This document shows positions 53,101-60,188 of a stretch of DNA of 64,000 bases, piece after piece. How positions within the stretch are numbered: the stretch's first letter is position 1; each line of letters opens with the position of its first letter. Both the position numbers and the translations under genes were made by a program. Origin of the DNA: Acidimicrobiia bacterium (GTDB taxonomy: Bacteria; Actinomycetota; Acidimicrobiia; IMCC26256; JAMXLJ01). The notes under the pieces were generated by a model. The model was not told where the DNA came from and did no database searches. It worked only from the letters and a program-made list of their open reading frames with translations. The stretch covers positions 24,074 through 88,073 of the forward strand of contig JAMXLJ010000093.1 of NCBI GenBank assembly GCA_024281095.1, read 5' to 3'.

Positions 53101-53754
53101 CCCGATCACAAGGTTCCGCTCGGCGCGAACCTTCCGGCCATCATCAACCATCTGTGGGACGGCGACCTCAGGCGCTGGGCCGCCGAGATCCGCGACTACA
53201 GCCACCCCGTGTATCTCACGATCCTGCGGCATGCCGACAAGAACTGGTCCCTGTCGTCCGCGGTGGCCAACGGTGGGATCCCGCAGGACGTCGCGAAGGC
53301 GTGGACCCACGTGCAGTCGATCTTCCGCGAGGTGGGGGCGAACAACGTCGCGTGGGTATGGGCACCGGCCGATCCCGTGGACGATCGCCCCTACGCGCCG
53401 CCGGCATCGAAGATCGACGCCGTCCTGCAGAGCTTCATCAACTATCCGGGCACGACCTGGGGCGATCCCCAGGCTGTGCTCCACAACCTCTCGCAGCGGT
53501 ACCCGGGCAAGCCGCTGTTCATTGAGGCGAGCGCGGCCGGCCCGCTGCACGAGAAGGCCGCGTGGTTGGACCGTCTCGGTCGCGCGGTCGCAAACCTACC
53601 GACGGCCTACGCCGTGCTGTACCACGAAGGTGGGCCCGGCCTCACACCCACTTCGGCCGAGGCGAAGACGTGGTCGCTCGCGTCGGACCCCGCCTCCCTC
53701 GCGACGATGCAGCGCGTCCTCGCCGAAGTGCGCACAGAGAGAAGAGTCCCATAG
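50158..53754 (+). CDS. BcsA-like processive glycosyltransferase (GT2) fused to a GH26-like domain
   Basis: 1198 aa; ATG overlaps the SARP stop. Residues ~1-410 hold about eight membrane helices. The cytosolic GT2 domain (~420-660) has IFIFVPTLNEG, the DAD-type motif (FDADQ, 522-526), TEDF (612-615) and QQGRW (649-653). The gating-loop motif FAVTSK is at 776-781, followed by helices. These are marks of cellulose/hyaluronan-type synthases that extend and export a beta-glycan. No PilZ domain follows. Instead residues ~900-1198 form a GH26-like barrel (WVTLEFGVFG, AWTHVQSIFREVGANNVAWVWAPADP, PLFIEASAAG with Glu1123). The HExNG acid/base motif is absent (HADKNW, 1025-1030), so this domain may bind rather than cut. 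Confidence 0.9.
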   Translation: MRRALPGADDPEAGRLGVRHAVFVILFLAPGGAFVDTRALGSAGSLLAHRAPWIPVVSVGTSLLLGAAAWTAVTWLRGTALLAGAGPRAPTRPVRLQLIGDDTNGVVQATLVLVLVAALAWVLWHDAGPWQYALAVVATIALGTLTWPRRPPLTRWGTPSAPASGLWRKIPVAKLETIRLLVLLNAVTALVLLGSPQLFSGPWAASTVFVYLLMFGVNLAILNSCLSASTGSTLAPARDYLTPVDGATTSPGAPSSPSGTTRWERMKLIRLHTFSSKAAPSTQAAATQAAATPRPATPRPRGKLRRVAAATALLVAAAWIAAAHPGALLVFGFLALGVAIPFTTDIDREQAITMVLAAGVGVATLDYVGWRISVTNWQGWWVAAPLLCAEILGAVHVVGYQFTIWPRPSPLIEPSEDPSRYPIFIFVPTLNEGAAILRRTLEGCLAARAKYLEQYPAAKVSVVVCNDGRAAGVPGWEDVDRLAKQLGVRNVTRQKSGGAKAGNIENARQEVGATGDALVVIFDADQVPEPEFLVETVPPFADPTIGWVQTGQYYANLKNPVARWADDQQSMFYNLLCPGKAALNAAFICGTNVVIRAAALDEIGGLPQDSVTEDFAASIALHPRWRSIYLSTVLATGLGPLDIPSYLRQQGRWARGTLGVFRSNWRDILLPKKHGLRLGQRAQYLLACTHYLCGLRDLVYMISPVLFVFTAIPAVRRATLGDYLWHFLPYIALGIAGMWYSARRVTGLRGIIIGFGSFPTLVGSLVAVILGRKTGFAVTSKKRQTGSRPVRYLWVYLAFVPLCVASLVWVTRVHGAQQTSLFISVMWIVYSLVLLSSFLGLAWADLRGQRADVASLATARQAYPSKLLDRTNPLLPVASLGLAAMMATPLLVTPRLASLPMFAPNASRFVITHDPSRYVGVSLPVQLLETGQRTLEREVGLRFGVVGRTQDITDRFDARWADTLAAHNARPWVTLEFGVFGPDHKVPLGANLPAIINHLWDGDLRRWAAEIRDYSHPVYLTILRHADKNWSLSSAVANGGIPQDVAKAWTHVQSIFREVGANNVAWVWAPADPVDDRPYAPPASKIDAVLQSFINYPGTTWGDPQAVLHNLSQRYPGKPLFIEASAAGPLHEKAAWLDRLGRAVANLPTAYAVLYHEGGPGLTPTSAEAKTWSLASDPASLATMQRVLAEVRTERRVP

Positions 53755-55337
53755 CCACCGTCGCGATACCCCAGGCCGGCACGACGCGCCGGCGGACATA
53801 TCCGGCGACACTTGCCGCCCTCTGGCCCATCGCGCTCATCCTCGCGGTGCAGGCGGTGGTGTCGTTGACGACGTTGCGCAACACCGCGTTCCAGGACGAA
53901 GGCCTCTACGTCTACGCCGGACGCCAGATCATCCGTCACTGGATGGGCGGTCCCGCGCCGCTCGACAACTACGCGTACTACTTCTCGGGGTATCCATACG
54001 TGTATCCCGTGGTCGGGGGGTTCCTCGATCGCGTCGGGGGCCTCGAGCTCGCGCGCAGCTTCAGCCTCGCGTGCATGCTCGGCGTCACGTCGCTCGTCTA
54101 CTCCGTCACGCGCAACCTGTTCGACCGGGCCTCGGCGATCTTCGCGTCCGGCATGTACGCGGTGACCGGCGTCGTGCTGTTCGTCGGGCGTCTCGCGGTG
54201 TTCGACGCGATGTGCCTGTTCTTCATCGCGCTCGCCACCGCGATCGCCGTGCACTGCAGCACCAGACGTCGTGCATGGCCTGCGTTCCTGATCGGGCCCG
54301 CACTGGCCACCGGGGTCATGGCGAAATACGCGGGGCTCATATTCGTCGCCCCGGTGCTCGTGATCATGTTGTGGCTCAGCCTTCGCTTCCTCGGGTGGCG
54401 AGCCGCAGCCGGGCGGCTCTTCTACGCGGCATCGGGGGTCGTCGCCTCCGTCGCGCTCCTCGCCGTGATCGTCAACCACGACGCGTTCCACGCCGTCTCC
54501 GGCAGCACGACGAACCGCTCGACCGGCTTCAAGGCGCCCCGACTCAGTTTGTTCAACCATGCGCTGCAGATGGGAGGCGTCATCTGGGGCGCAGCACTGA
54601 TCGCCATCGTGATGCTGCTGCGGCGGAAGCGATACGGCCTCCTGGCCTTGATGTTCTTCGGCACCTCGTGGCTCACGGTCATCTACCACGTGTACATGCG
54701 CGAGCCGATCTCGTTCGACAAGCACATCGCGTACGGGCTGTTCTTCGCGGTGCCGCTCGCCGGCTATGCGCTCGCCTGGATCTCGGGCTATGTACGGCCA
54801 CCGCTCATGAGCTCGAACCGCGGCTACTGGCTCGCCGGCACCGCGGTCCTTCTCGCGGTCTTCGTGCTCGGCCTCCATCAGTCGCAGAACCTCTATGCGC
54901 GCTGGGCGAACACATCGGATCTGAGCTACGCGTTGCACACGCAACTCCGTAACGGAACCGGACGGATCCTCGCGGAGGACATCGAGGTCGCCCGCTTCGA
55001 CGCCCGGGACGTGACGCAGGAATGGCAGTGGAGCAGCTTCTACTACCCCTTCTATATCGATGCGGCGAAGCACAAGCACCTCGGTGACGACGCCCTCCAT
55101 CAGGGCCTCAACGACCGCTACTACGACCTCATCGAGCTCAGCTTCAACTACTTCCCCGACCAGGCGTACGGGTTCGCCGGGTACATGGCGCAAACACGGA
55201 ACTACGATCTCATCGGCAGGGTCCCGTTCACGAACTCCTACGGGAAGGGTCACTTCTTCTTGTTTCGGAGCGCGCTGGGTCCCCGACAGGGCACCTTCAC
55301 GAGTTTGGACCAGCTGAAGACGAACGTCTGGCCGTGA
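53670..55337 (+). CDS. GT39-type membrane glycosyltransferase of the glycan cluster
   Basis: ~555 aa if the GTG at 53670 is used, which overlaps the upstream gene by 85 nt. No ATG, GTG or TTG lies closer to the first helix, except an ATA that overlaps the upstream TAG stop (ATAG), so the true start is open. First helix LWPIALILAVQAVVSLTTL, then the GT-C acidic motif (FQDEGLYVYAGRQIIRHWMGG), about nine more helices, and a soluble C-terminal domain with many Tyr and His. It would add a sugar from a polyprenyl-phosphate donor, perhaps a side chain on the polymer made by the upstream synthase. Confidence 0.85.
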   Translation: MVARVGPRLPRDDAARPRRSAHREKSPIATVAIPQAGTTRRRTYPATLAALWPIALILAVQAVVSLTTLRNTAFQDEGLYVYAGRQIIRHWMGGPAPLDNYAYYFSGYPYVYPVVGGFLDRVGGLELARSFSLACMLGVTSLVYSVTRNLFDRASAIFASGMYAVTGVVLFVGRLAVFDAMCLFFIALATAIAVHCSTRRRAWPAFLIGPALATGVMAKYAGLIFVAPVLVIMLWLSLRFLGWRAAAGRLFYAASGVVASVALLAVIVNHDAFHAVSGSTTNRSTGFKAPRLSLFNHALQMGGVIWGAALIAIVMLLRRKRYGLLALMFFGTSWLTVIYHVYMREPISFDKHIAYGLFFAVPLAGYALAWISGYVRPPLMSSNRGYWLAGTAVLLAVFVLGLHQSQNLYARWANTSDLSYALHTQLRNGTGRILAEDIEVARFDARDVTQEWQWSSFYYPFYIDAAKHKHLGDDALHQGLNDRYYDLIELSFNYFPDQAYGFAGYMAQTRNYDLIGRVPFTNSYGKGHFFLFRSALGPRQGTFTSLDQLKTNVWP

Positions 55338-57571
55338 ATCGTCGACCACGGGGCGGGCGGAGGCGATGGTTCGCGCTCGCCGCCGCATTCACGATCGCGG
55401 CGTGCGCGTGTGAGTCGTCGACGCGCCAGTCGACGGCCGCCGACGCCGGCTCGAAGCGCGACGCGGCCCGCTTCGTCAGCGACGCGAGCAGCCTGACCCT
55501 CCAGTGGATCGGCCCGACACAGGGCGCGATGCGGTCATCGCCCGTCGTCGCCCAGGGTGTGGTCTACGCCGGCTCCAGCGATGGACGCGTGTATGCGTTC
55601 GATGCATCCGGTGGGACCGGTTGCAACGGCTCGCCGAGCGCGTGCGCGCCACGTTGGAGCTTCGCGACCGGCGGCCCGGTGACGACATCGCCTGCTGTCG
55701 CGGGCGGCACCGTGTATGTCACGTCGAACGACCACAATCTGTACGCGCTCGATGCGGCCGGCACGACCCGTTGCAGCGGTCTGCCGAAAACGTGTGCGCC
55801 GCTGTGGAGCGCACCGCTCGGGAGCGCCGCACCGTTTGCCCCGGTTGTCGCCGGCGGTGTCGTCTACGCCGCGTCGAACGACCATGAAGTCCACGCGTTC
55901 GACGTGGCCGGCTCGAAGCAGTGTGGTGGGCAACCGCGGACGTGCGCGCCGCTCTGGAGCGGCCATACCGACGGCGCGATCACGTCCTCGCCCGTCGCGT
56001 CGGGCGACATGCTGTACGTGAGCGCGGACAACGGCGAGGTTTCTGCGTTCGACGCCTCCGGCCACGACCAGTGCGCCGGCACGTCATCGGGGAAGACGTG
56101 TGCTCCGCGGTGGGTCGCCCGCGCCGGAGACGCGATCACCTCCGCGCCCACGATCGCATACGGACGGCTGTACGTCGGCGGCGAGCGCGGTGTGTTCGCG
56201 TTCGACGCGTCGGGAGCCACGAGCTGCGCAAAGACATCCGGGGTCAAGGTGTGCAGGCCAGTGTGGAGGGCAACGACCGGTGGGCCCATCGCGGCCGCGC
56301 CGGCCGCGGCGGGCGGCTTCGTGTACGCGGGCGCGCTCGACGCCAAGTTGTATGCGTTCGACGCGACGTCGAATCGCAACTGCACCGGACGACCCCGCAT
56401 GTGCACGCCGCTGTGGACCGCGACGACCGGCGGCCCCATCTCGTCGCGGCCCGCGGTCACCACGGCCGCGGTCTACAGCGGGTCGGCAGACCAGAACGTG
56501 TACGCGTTCGACACGAAGACCGGCGCGCTGCAGTGGACCGCCACAACCGGCGGCGCGGTCAATACCTCGCCCGCCACTGGTGACGGTGGGCTCTTCGTCG
56601 GCTCCGACGACGGCAACTTGTACGCGTTCGGCCCGTCACAGCTGGCGCGTTGCGCCTCGGTATCCGATCCCACCTTGGCGAACACCACTTCCGCGTCGCC
56701 TCGCCCGGCCGTGCCGCTCCAAGCGGGGATCGCGACGGCCAACCTCTGGAACGTGCAACGCTCGTCCGGCATCGTCAGCCAATGCTTTTCGACCGCGGCG
56801 TCGGGTCAGGCGCCCGGCCTCGTGACGACGTTCAACCTCACGGGGTTGACCCCGATCTCGAACGGGCCCGCCGGTTACCCGGAGATCGCATACGGCTATT
56901 CGAACGACGGTGACCGCTTGTGCATCGACACGCGTCCGTGTGCTGCAGCACCGTTCCCCATACCGGTCCAGAACTTCCTCGCCGCGCCGACGACCGCGAC
57001 CCTTGGTTACTCGCTCGGCGCGCCGGCGCCTTCCGCGCTCCCGGTGGACCTGATCTACAACCTGTGGATCAGAAAATCCCCTGCGCGCGGTGCTCCGCAG
57101 GCATGCGACGTCGAAGTCGTCGTGTATCTCTACGGATCGAACCTCCCGCCACCTCCTCCCGCAAGAAGCGGGAGCTGCGCGGTCGCGCCGACGAATCTGA
57201 GTGATCGGCTCGTCATGGACGGCGCGGTGGACGGCGCGAACGCGCCAATCGGGTGGAACGTGTCGGTCGGCGCGGGCGGCACCGACGCCACAACCGTCTA
57301 CTTCGCGATCACTTCGCCGGAGCCGAAAGCGTCGGCACGGCTCGGCGTCTCACTCGGCGACTTCGTCAAGAAAGCGGCGGACCTTCTCGGTCCCGCCTAT
57401 GCCGCGACCTCCGGCTACGTCATGGGGGTCGAGCTGGGGGCGGAATTCAACCAGGCCCAGTGCGCGAATGCCTGTGTGATGAGTTCGGGTGACGCACAAT
57501 GGAGCTGGACCGTGTCCAACTTCAGTCTCGAAGCCGCTGGCAACAAACTGAACGTGATCGGCCTGTCCTGA
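55334..57571 (+). CDS. Secreted PQQ-type beta-propeller fused to a GH12-like domain
   Basis: 745 aa; GTG start overlaps the preceding stop (GTGA). Lipobox in FALAAAFTIAACACE. Residues ~55-430 hold seven or eight propeller blades (SSPVVAQGVVYAGSSDGRVYAFDASG and repeats), most of which carry two Cys in a C-x3/7-C-x-P-x-W pattern, probably disulfides. Residues ~494-745 match the GH12 endoglucanase/xyloglucanase layout: GYPEIAYGY, DLIYNLWI, DVEVVVYLYG (nucleophile-like Glu594), YVMGVELGAEF (acid-like Glu704), WSWTVSNFSLE. Both catalytic Glu seem kept. Likely an outer-face glucan-binding and cutting protein serving the synthase, as BcsZ does in cellulose systems. Confidence 0.82.
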   Translation: MNRRPRGGRRRWFALAAAFTIAACACESSTRQSTAADAGSKRDAARFVSDASSLTLQWIGPTQGAMRSSPVVAQGVVYAGSSDGRVYAFDASGGTGCNGSPSACAPRWSFATGGPVTTSPAVAGGTVYVTSNDHNLYALDAAGTTRCSGLPKTCAPLWSAPLGSAAPFAPVVAGGVVYAASNDHEVHAFDVAGSKQCGGQPRTCAPLWSGHTDGAITSSPVASGDMLYVSADNGEVSAFDASGHDQCAGTSSGKTCAPRWVARAGDAITSAPTIAYGRLYVGGERGVFAFDASGATSCAKTSGVKVCRPVWRATTGGPIAAAPAAAGGFVYAGALDAKLYAFDATSNRNCTGRPRMCTPLWTATTGGPISSRPAVTTAAVYSGSADQNVYAFDTKTGALQWTATTGGAVNTSPATGDGGLFVGSDDGNLYAFGPSQLARCASVSDPTLANTTSASPRPAVPLQAGIATANLWNVQRSSGIVSQCFSTAASGQAPGLVTTFNLTGLTPISNGPAGYPEIAYGYSNDGDRLCIDTRPCAAAPFPIPVQNFLAAPTTATLGYSLGAPAPSALPVDLIYNLWIRKSPARGAPQACDVEVVVYLYGSNLPPPPPARSGSCAVAPTNLSDRLVMDGAVDGANAPIGWNVSVGAGGTDATTVYFAITSPEPKASARLGVSLGDFVKKAADLLGPAYAATSGYVMGVELGAEFNQAQCANACVMSSGDAQWSWTVSNFSLEAAGNKLNVIGLS

Positions 57572-57631
57572 CCGAGACGGATTGGTACGCTGCTCAAGCC
57601 GGAGGCGCCGTCTTCCGAGTAATTCGTGACG

Positions 57632-58627
57632 ATGAGACCCCGCTTCGTTGCCGTCCTGAGCGTGTCGATCCTCGCGATCGCCTTGACGAGCTGTACGCGC
57701 AGCGATGTCGTCACGCCGTTTGCGGGGGCGACCGGTTTCTCGACGCTCGAGGTCGGCGGTTGGTCGGTCGTGAACGCGCAGACCTATCCCAACGGTGGCC
57801 GCCTGAAGGCGCTCGGGGGATACACCAACTGGTCGAACACCAATGGGAACGACTGGGCATCCGTGAAACCGCGTCTCGACAAGCAGGCGGTCGAAGGCGC
57901 CCGGCCGGTGCTGTCGTGGGGCTCCGGCGCCGGTGGCTCCAACGCCGCGATCGCCGCCGGAAGTTACGACTGGTACGTCAACCAGTGGGCCGGGAATTTC
58001 AAGACGCTGCCGTACACGGTCGTGATCCGGCTCGACTGGGAGGAGAACGGTTTCTGGTACCCGTGGGCCACGGGTGGTACCGCCCCGGCGTCGGCCCATC
58101 GGGACTACGTCGCCATGTGGCGCCATGTCCACGACGTGTTCGCCGCGAACGGTGTGCGCAACGTGAAGTGGTTCTTCAGCCCGAACACGACCGGCAAGGG
58201 CAGCTCGATCGTCGATTTCACCCCCGACTACCCCGGCGACGCGTACGTCGACTACGTCGGGTTCGATCTCTACAACTGGGGCACGTATCACGCCGGCAAC
58301 AAATGGAAATCGTTTACCGACCTCGCGACGTACTCGTACGGTCTCATGAACGCGCTCACGGCAAAGCCACAGGTCCTCGGCGAGGTCGGCAGCTGCGACA
58401 CGATCTACAACGGCGGTGCGACGGGGCCGACGAGTACGAAGGAAGGGTGGATCACGTCGGCGTTCCTGACCGAGATCCCCCAACGGTTTCCGCGAATCGT
58501 CGCGTTCATGTGGTTCAACGCGGACAAGCCCGGCGAATGCAACTTCGCCATTGACTCGACGCCGGCGACGTTGGCCGCGTTCCAGCACGTCGCCGCCAGT
58601 CCACTTTGGCAAGCAAACTTTCCCTGA
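57632..58627 (+). CDS. Secreted GH26-family glycoside hydrolase (lipoprotein)
   Basis: 331 aa from the ATG at 57632; a GTG six nt upstream is an alternative. Signal peptide with lipobox LALTSC-type (IALTSC). The mature enzyme is a GH26 barrel: RPVLSWGSGAGG, acid/base Glu137 in WEENGFWYPW, AMWRHVHDVFAANGVRNVKWFFSPN, YVDYVGFDLYNWG, nucleophile Glu251 in VLGEVGSC. Family members cut beta-mannan, beta-1,3-1,4-glucan or xylan. It is the last gene of the cluster, 60 nt after the PQQ-GH12 gene. It has the intact site that the GH26-like domain on the synthase lacks. Confidence 0.92.
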   Translation: MRPRFVAVLSVSILAIALTSCTRSDVVTPFAGATGFSTLEVGGWSVVNAQTYPNGGRLKALGGYTNWSNTNGNDWASVKPRLDKQAVEGARPVLSWGSGAGGSNAAIAAGSYDWYVNQWAGNFKTLPYTVVIRLDWEENGFWYPWATGGTAPASAHRDYVAMWRHVHDVFAANGVRNVKWFFSPNTTGKGSSIVDFTPDYPGDAYVDYVGFDLYNWGTYHAGNKWKSFTDLATYSYGLMNALTAKPQVLGEVGSCDTIYNGGATGPTSTKEGWITSAFLTEIPQRFPRIVAFMWFNADKPGECNFAIDSTPATLAAFQHVAASPLWQANFP

Positions 58628-58795
58628 ACACCGCAAAACGCGCGCGAGTGACTCCGTTGTGGCTGCAGAGTCAGGTCTTCAACAGGCGCGAGTCTCGATG
58701 AAGTTTCTTGACTGAACGGAGCGGTGCCCCATACGCTCGCTTTGGGCAAGGCGGGTCCGATCAGTCGCTTTGGGGCGAGGCACCGTAACAACATG

Positions 58796-58815
58796 CCTGC
58801 AGGCCTCCCTGCAGG
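58796..58815. other. 8-bp hairpin in the leader of the ECF sigma gene
   Basis: cctgcagg (58796-58803), loop cctc, cctgcagg (58808-58815). The arms are self-complementary, so it can also be read as a tandem repeat. It lies about 60 nt upstream of the ECF start, within the 250-nt gap after the glycan cluster, which otherwise shows no gene. Confidence 0.45.
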
Positions 58816-58877
58816 AACATGATGGTTTCCCACCTCTGACACGATCGGGCGCGCCGTGTGGGTAGGAGACCGTTTTC

Positions 58878-59474
58878 ATGGCGTCGCGGCCGGAACAGCT
58901 CGCGCCTCATCACGATCGTGCCGACACTGCGACTCTCGTCGAGGGGGCGCGGCAAGGCGACCGATCCTGTTGGGACGCACTCGTCGATCAGTTCAGCGGC
59001 CTCATCTGGTCGGTGGCGCGCGGGTTCGGCATGAGCCGGGCCGACGCCGCCGAGGTGAGCCAGATCACCTGGCTGCGGCTGGCGGAACACCTCTCGCGGA
59101 TCGAGCAGCCGGACCGCCTCGGCGCGTGGTTGGTCACCACCGCGCGACGAGAGTGTCTCCGGCAGCGACGCCTGCACGGGCGGATGGTCCTCGTCGAGGA
59201 CCTCGAGCTCGAGCGCGGCCGTCCCGCGGGCACCGGTGCCGACGACGATGTGTTGACGAACGAGCGTGATGCTGCGTTGTGGCGCTGCCTCGACGCGCTC
59301 CCCGAGCGGGCGCGGACGCTGCTCATGATGCTGTTGACCGATCCGCCCATGAGCTACACGGAGATCGGGGCCGCGCTGGACATGCCCGTAGGCAGCATCG
59401 GCCCGACTCGGGCCCGAATTCTCACGATGCTGCGCCGGGACGTCGAAGCGGCGGGCATCACGCGTCGCGACTGA
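58878..59474 (+). CDS. ECF/sigma-70 family sigma factor
   Basis: 198 aa, ATG with GGAGA upstream. Region 2: VEGARQGDRSCWDALVDQFSGLIWSVARGFGMSRADAAEVSQITWLRLAEHLSRIEQPDRLGAWLVTTARRECLRQRR. Region 4: LDALPERARTLLMMLLTDPPMSYTEIGAALDMPVGSIGPTRARILTMLRRDV. This is the actinobacterial group whose gene is commonly followed by a small beta-rich protein and a CHAT or protease gene, as far as I recall. The companion follows at 59622, but no CHAT gene is seen. Confidence 0.92.
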   Translation: MASRPEQLAPHHDRADTATLVEGARQGDRSCWDALVDQFSGLIWSVARGFGMSRADAAEVSQITWLRLAEHLSRIEQPDRLGAWLVTTARRECLRQRRLHGRMVLVEDLELERGRPAGTGADDDVLTNERDAALWRCLDALPERARTLLMMLLTDPPMSYTEIGAALDMPVGSIGPTRARILTMLRRDVEAAGITRRD

Positions 59475-59621
59475 CCCGAACCATCGACGAGCGGCTCGCT
59501 GGGCCACGACTTCGCGCTGGCCGGTGTCCGAATTGGGCCCAGCTATGCTCGCGCCGACCGGAAGTGCAGGTGGCGGGGCATTTGCGGCGCCCGGCCGCGT
59601 TGTCGGAGTAGTGGGCACGAC

Positions 59622-60107
59622 GTGACTCAAGGCGGAAGGTCGGACGACGCGGCCGCACAGTTCGAGCAGGAGCTGCGCGAGCTCATCGCCCGTTTCGACC
59701 CGGTCCCCGACGACGTCCGTGCCGAGGCCCGGCGGGCGGGGCGGGTGCAACCGCCGGCCGACTCCGAGCTGCTCGAGTTGGTCTACGACTCCGTTCTCGA
59801 CGCCGACGTCCGCGAGGTGTCGGGCGAGACGCCGGTACGTGCTCTGGCGTTCGGCGGCAGTGGCATCAGGCTCGAGGTGCGCGTCGACAGCGATGACGAC
59901 GGCCCGAGCCGGCTGACCGCGTTCGCCATTCCGGTTGCGCCGACAGCGGCCACGCTGCGCACCGAGGAGGCCGCGGTGCGCCTTCCCGTTGCACCCGACG
60001 GCGCGTTCTGTTGCTCGAACCTCGCACGCGCGCCGGTGCGCCTCGAGATCGAATTGCTCCTCGCCGGCGAGACCCGGCACTTCCACAGCGGCTGGTTCGT
60101 CCTCTGA
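59622..60107 (+). CDS. Sigma-factor companion protein, paralogue of 47.3-kb gene
   Basis: 161 aa, GTG start, 147 nt after the ECF stop. An N-terminal helix (AAAQFEQELRELIARFDPVPDDV) leads to ADSELLELVYDSVLDADV and a beta-rich domain (LAFGGSGIRLEVRVDS, RLTAFAIPVAPTAATLRTEE, PVRLEIELLLAGETRHFHSGWFVL). The ELLELVYDSVLDA core is identical to the 47347-47814 product over 13 residues. No zinc-binding HxxxCxxC, so it is not a classical anti-sigma factor; a non-canonical regulator of the sigma factor is possible. Confidence 0.78.
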   Translation: MTQGGRSDDAAAQFEQELRELIARFDPVPDDVRAEARRAGRVQPPADSELLELVYDSVLDADVREVSGETPVRALAFGGSGIRLEVRVDSDDDGPSRLTAFAIPVAPTAATLRTEEAAVRLPVAPDGAFCCSNLARAPVRLEIELLLAGETRHFHSGWFVL

Positions 60108-60188
60108 GTCCCACCGAACGATCGGTCGGGGCCGTTTTCTGTTCTCCAGCCCGAAGACGGTCCCAACTGGTGCAGATGGGAGGGTGCG

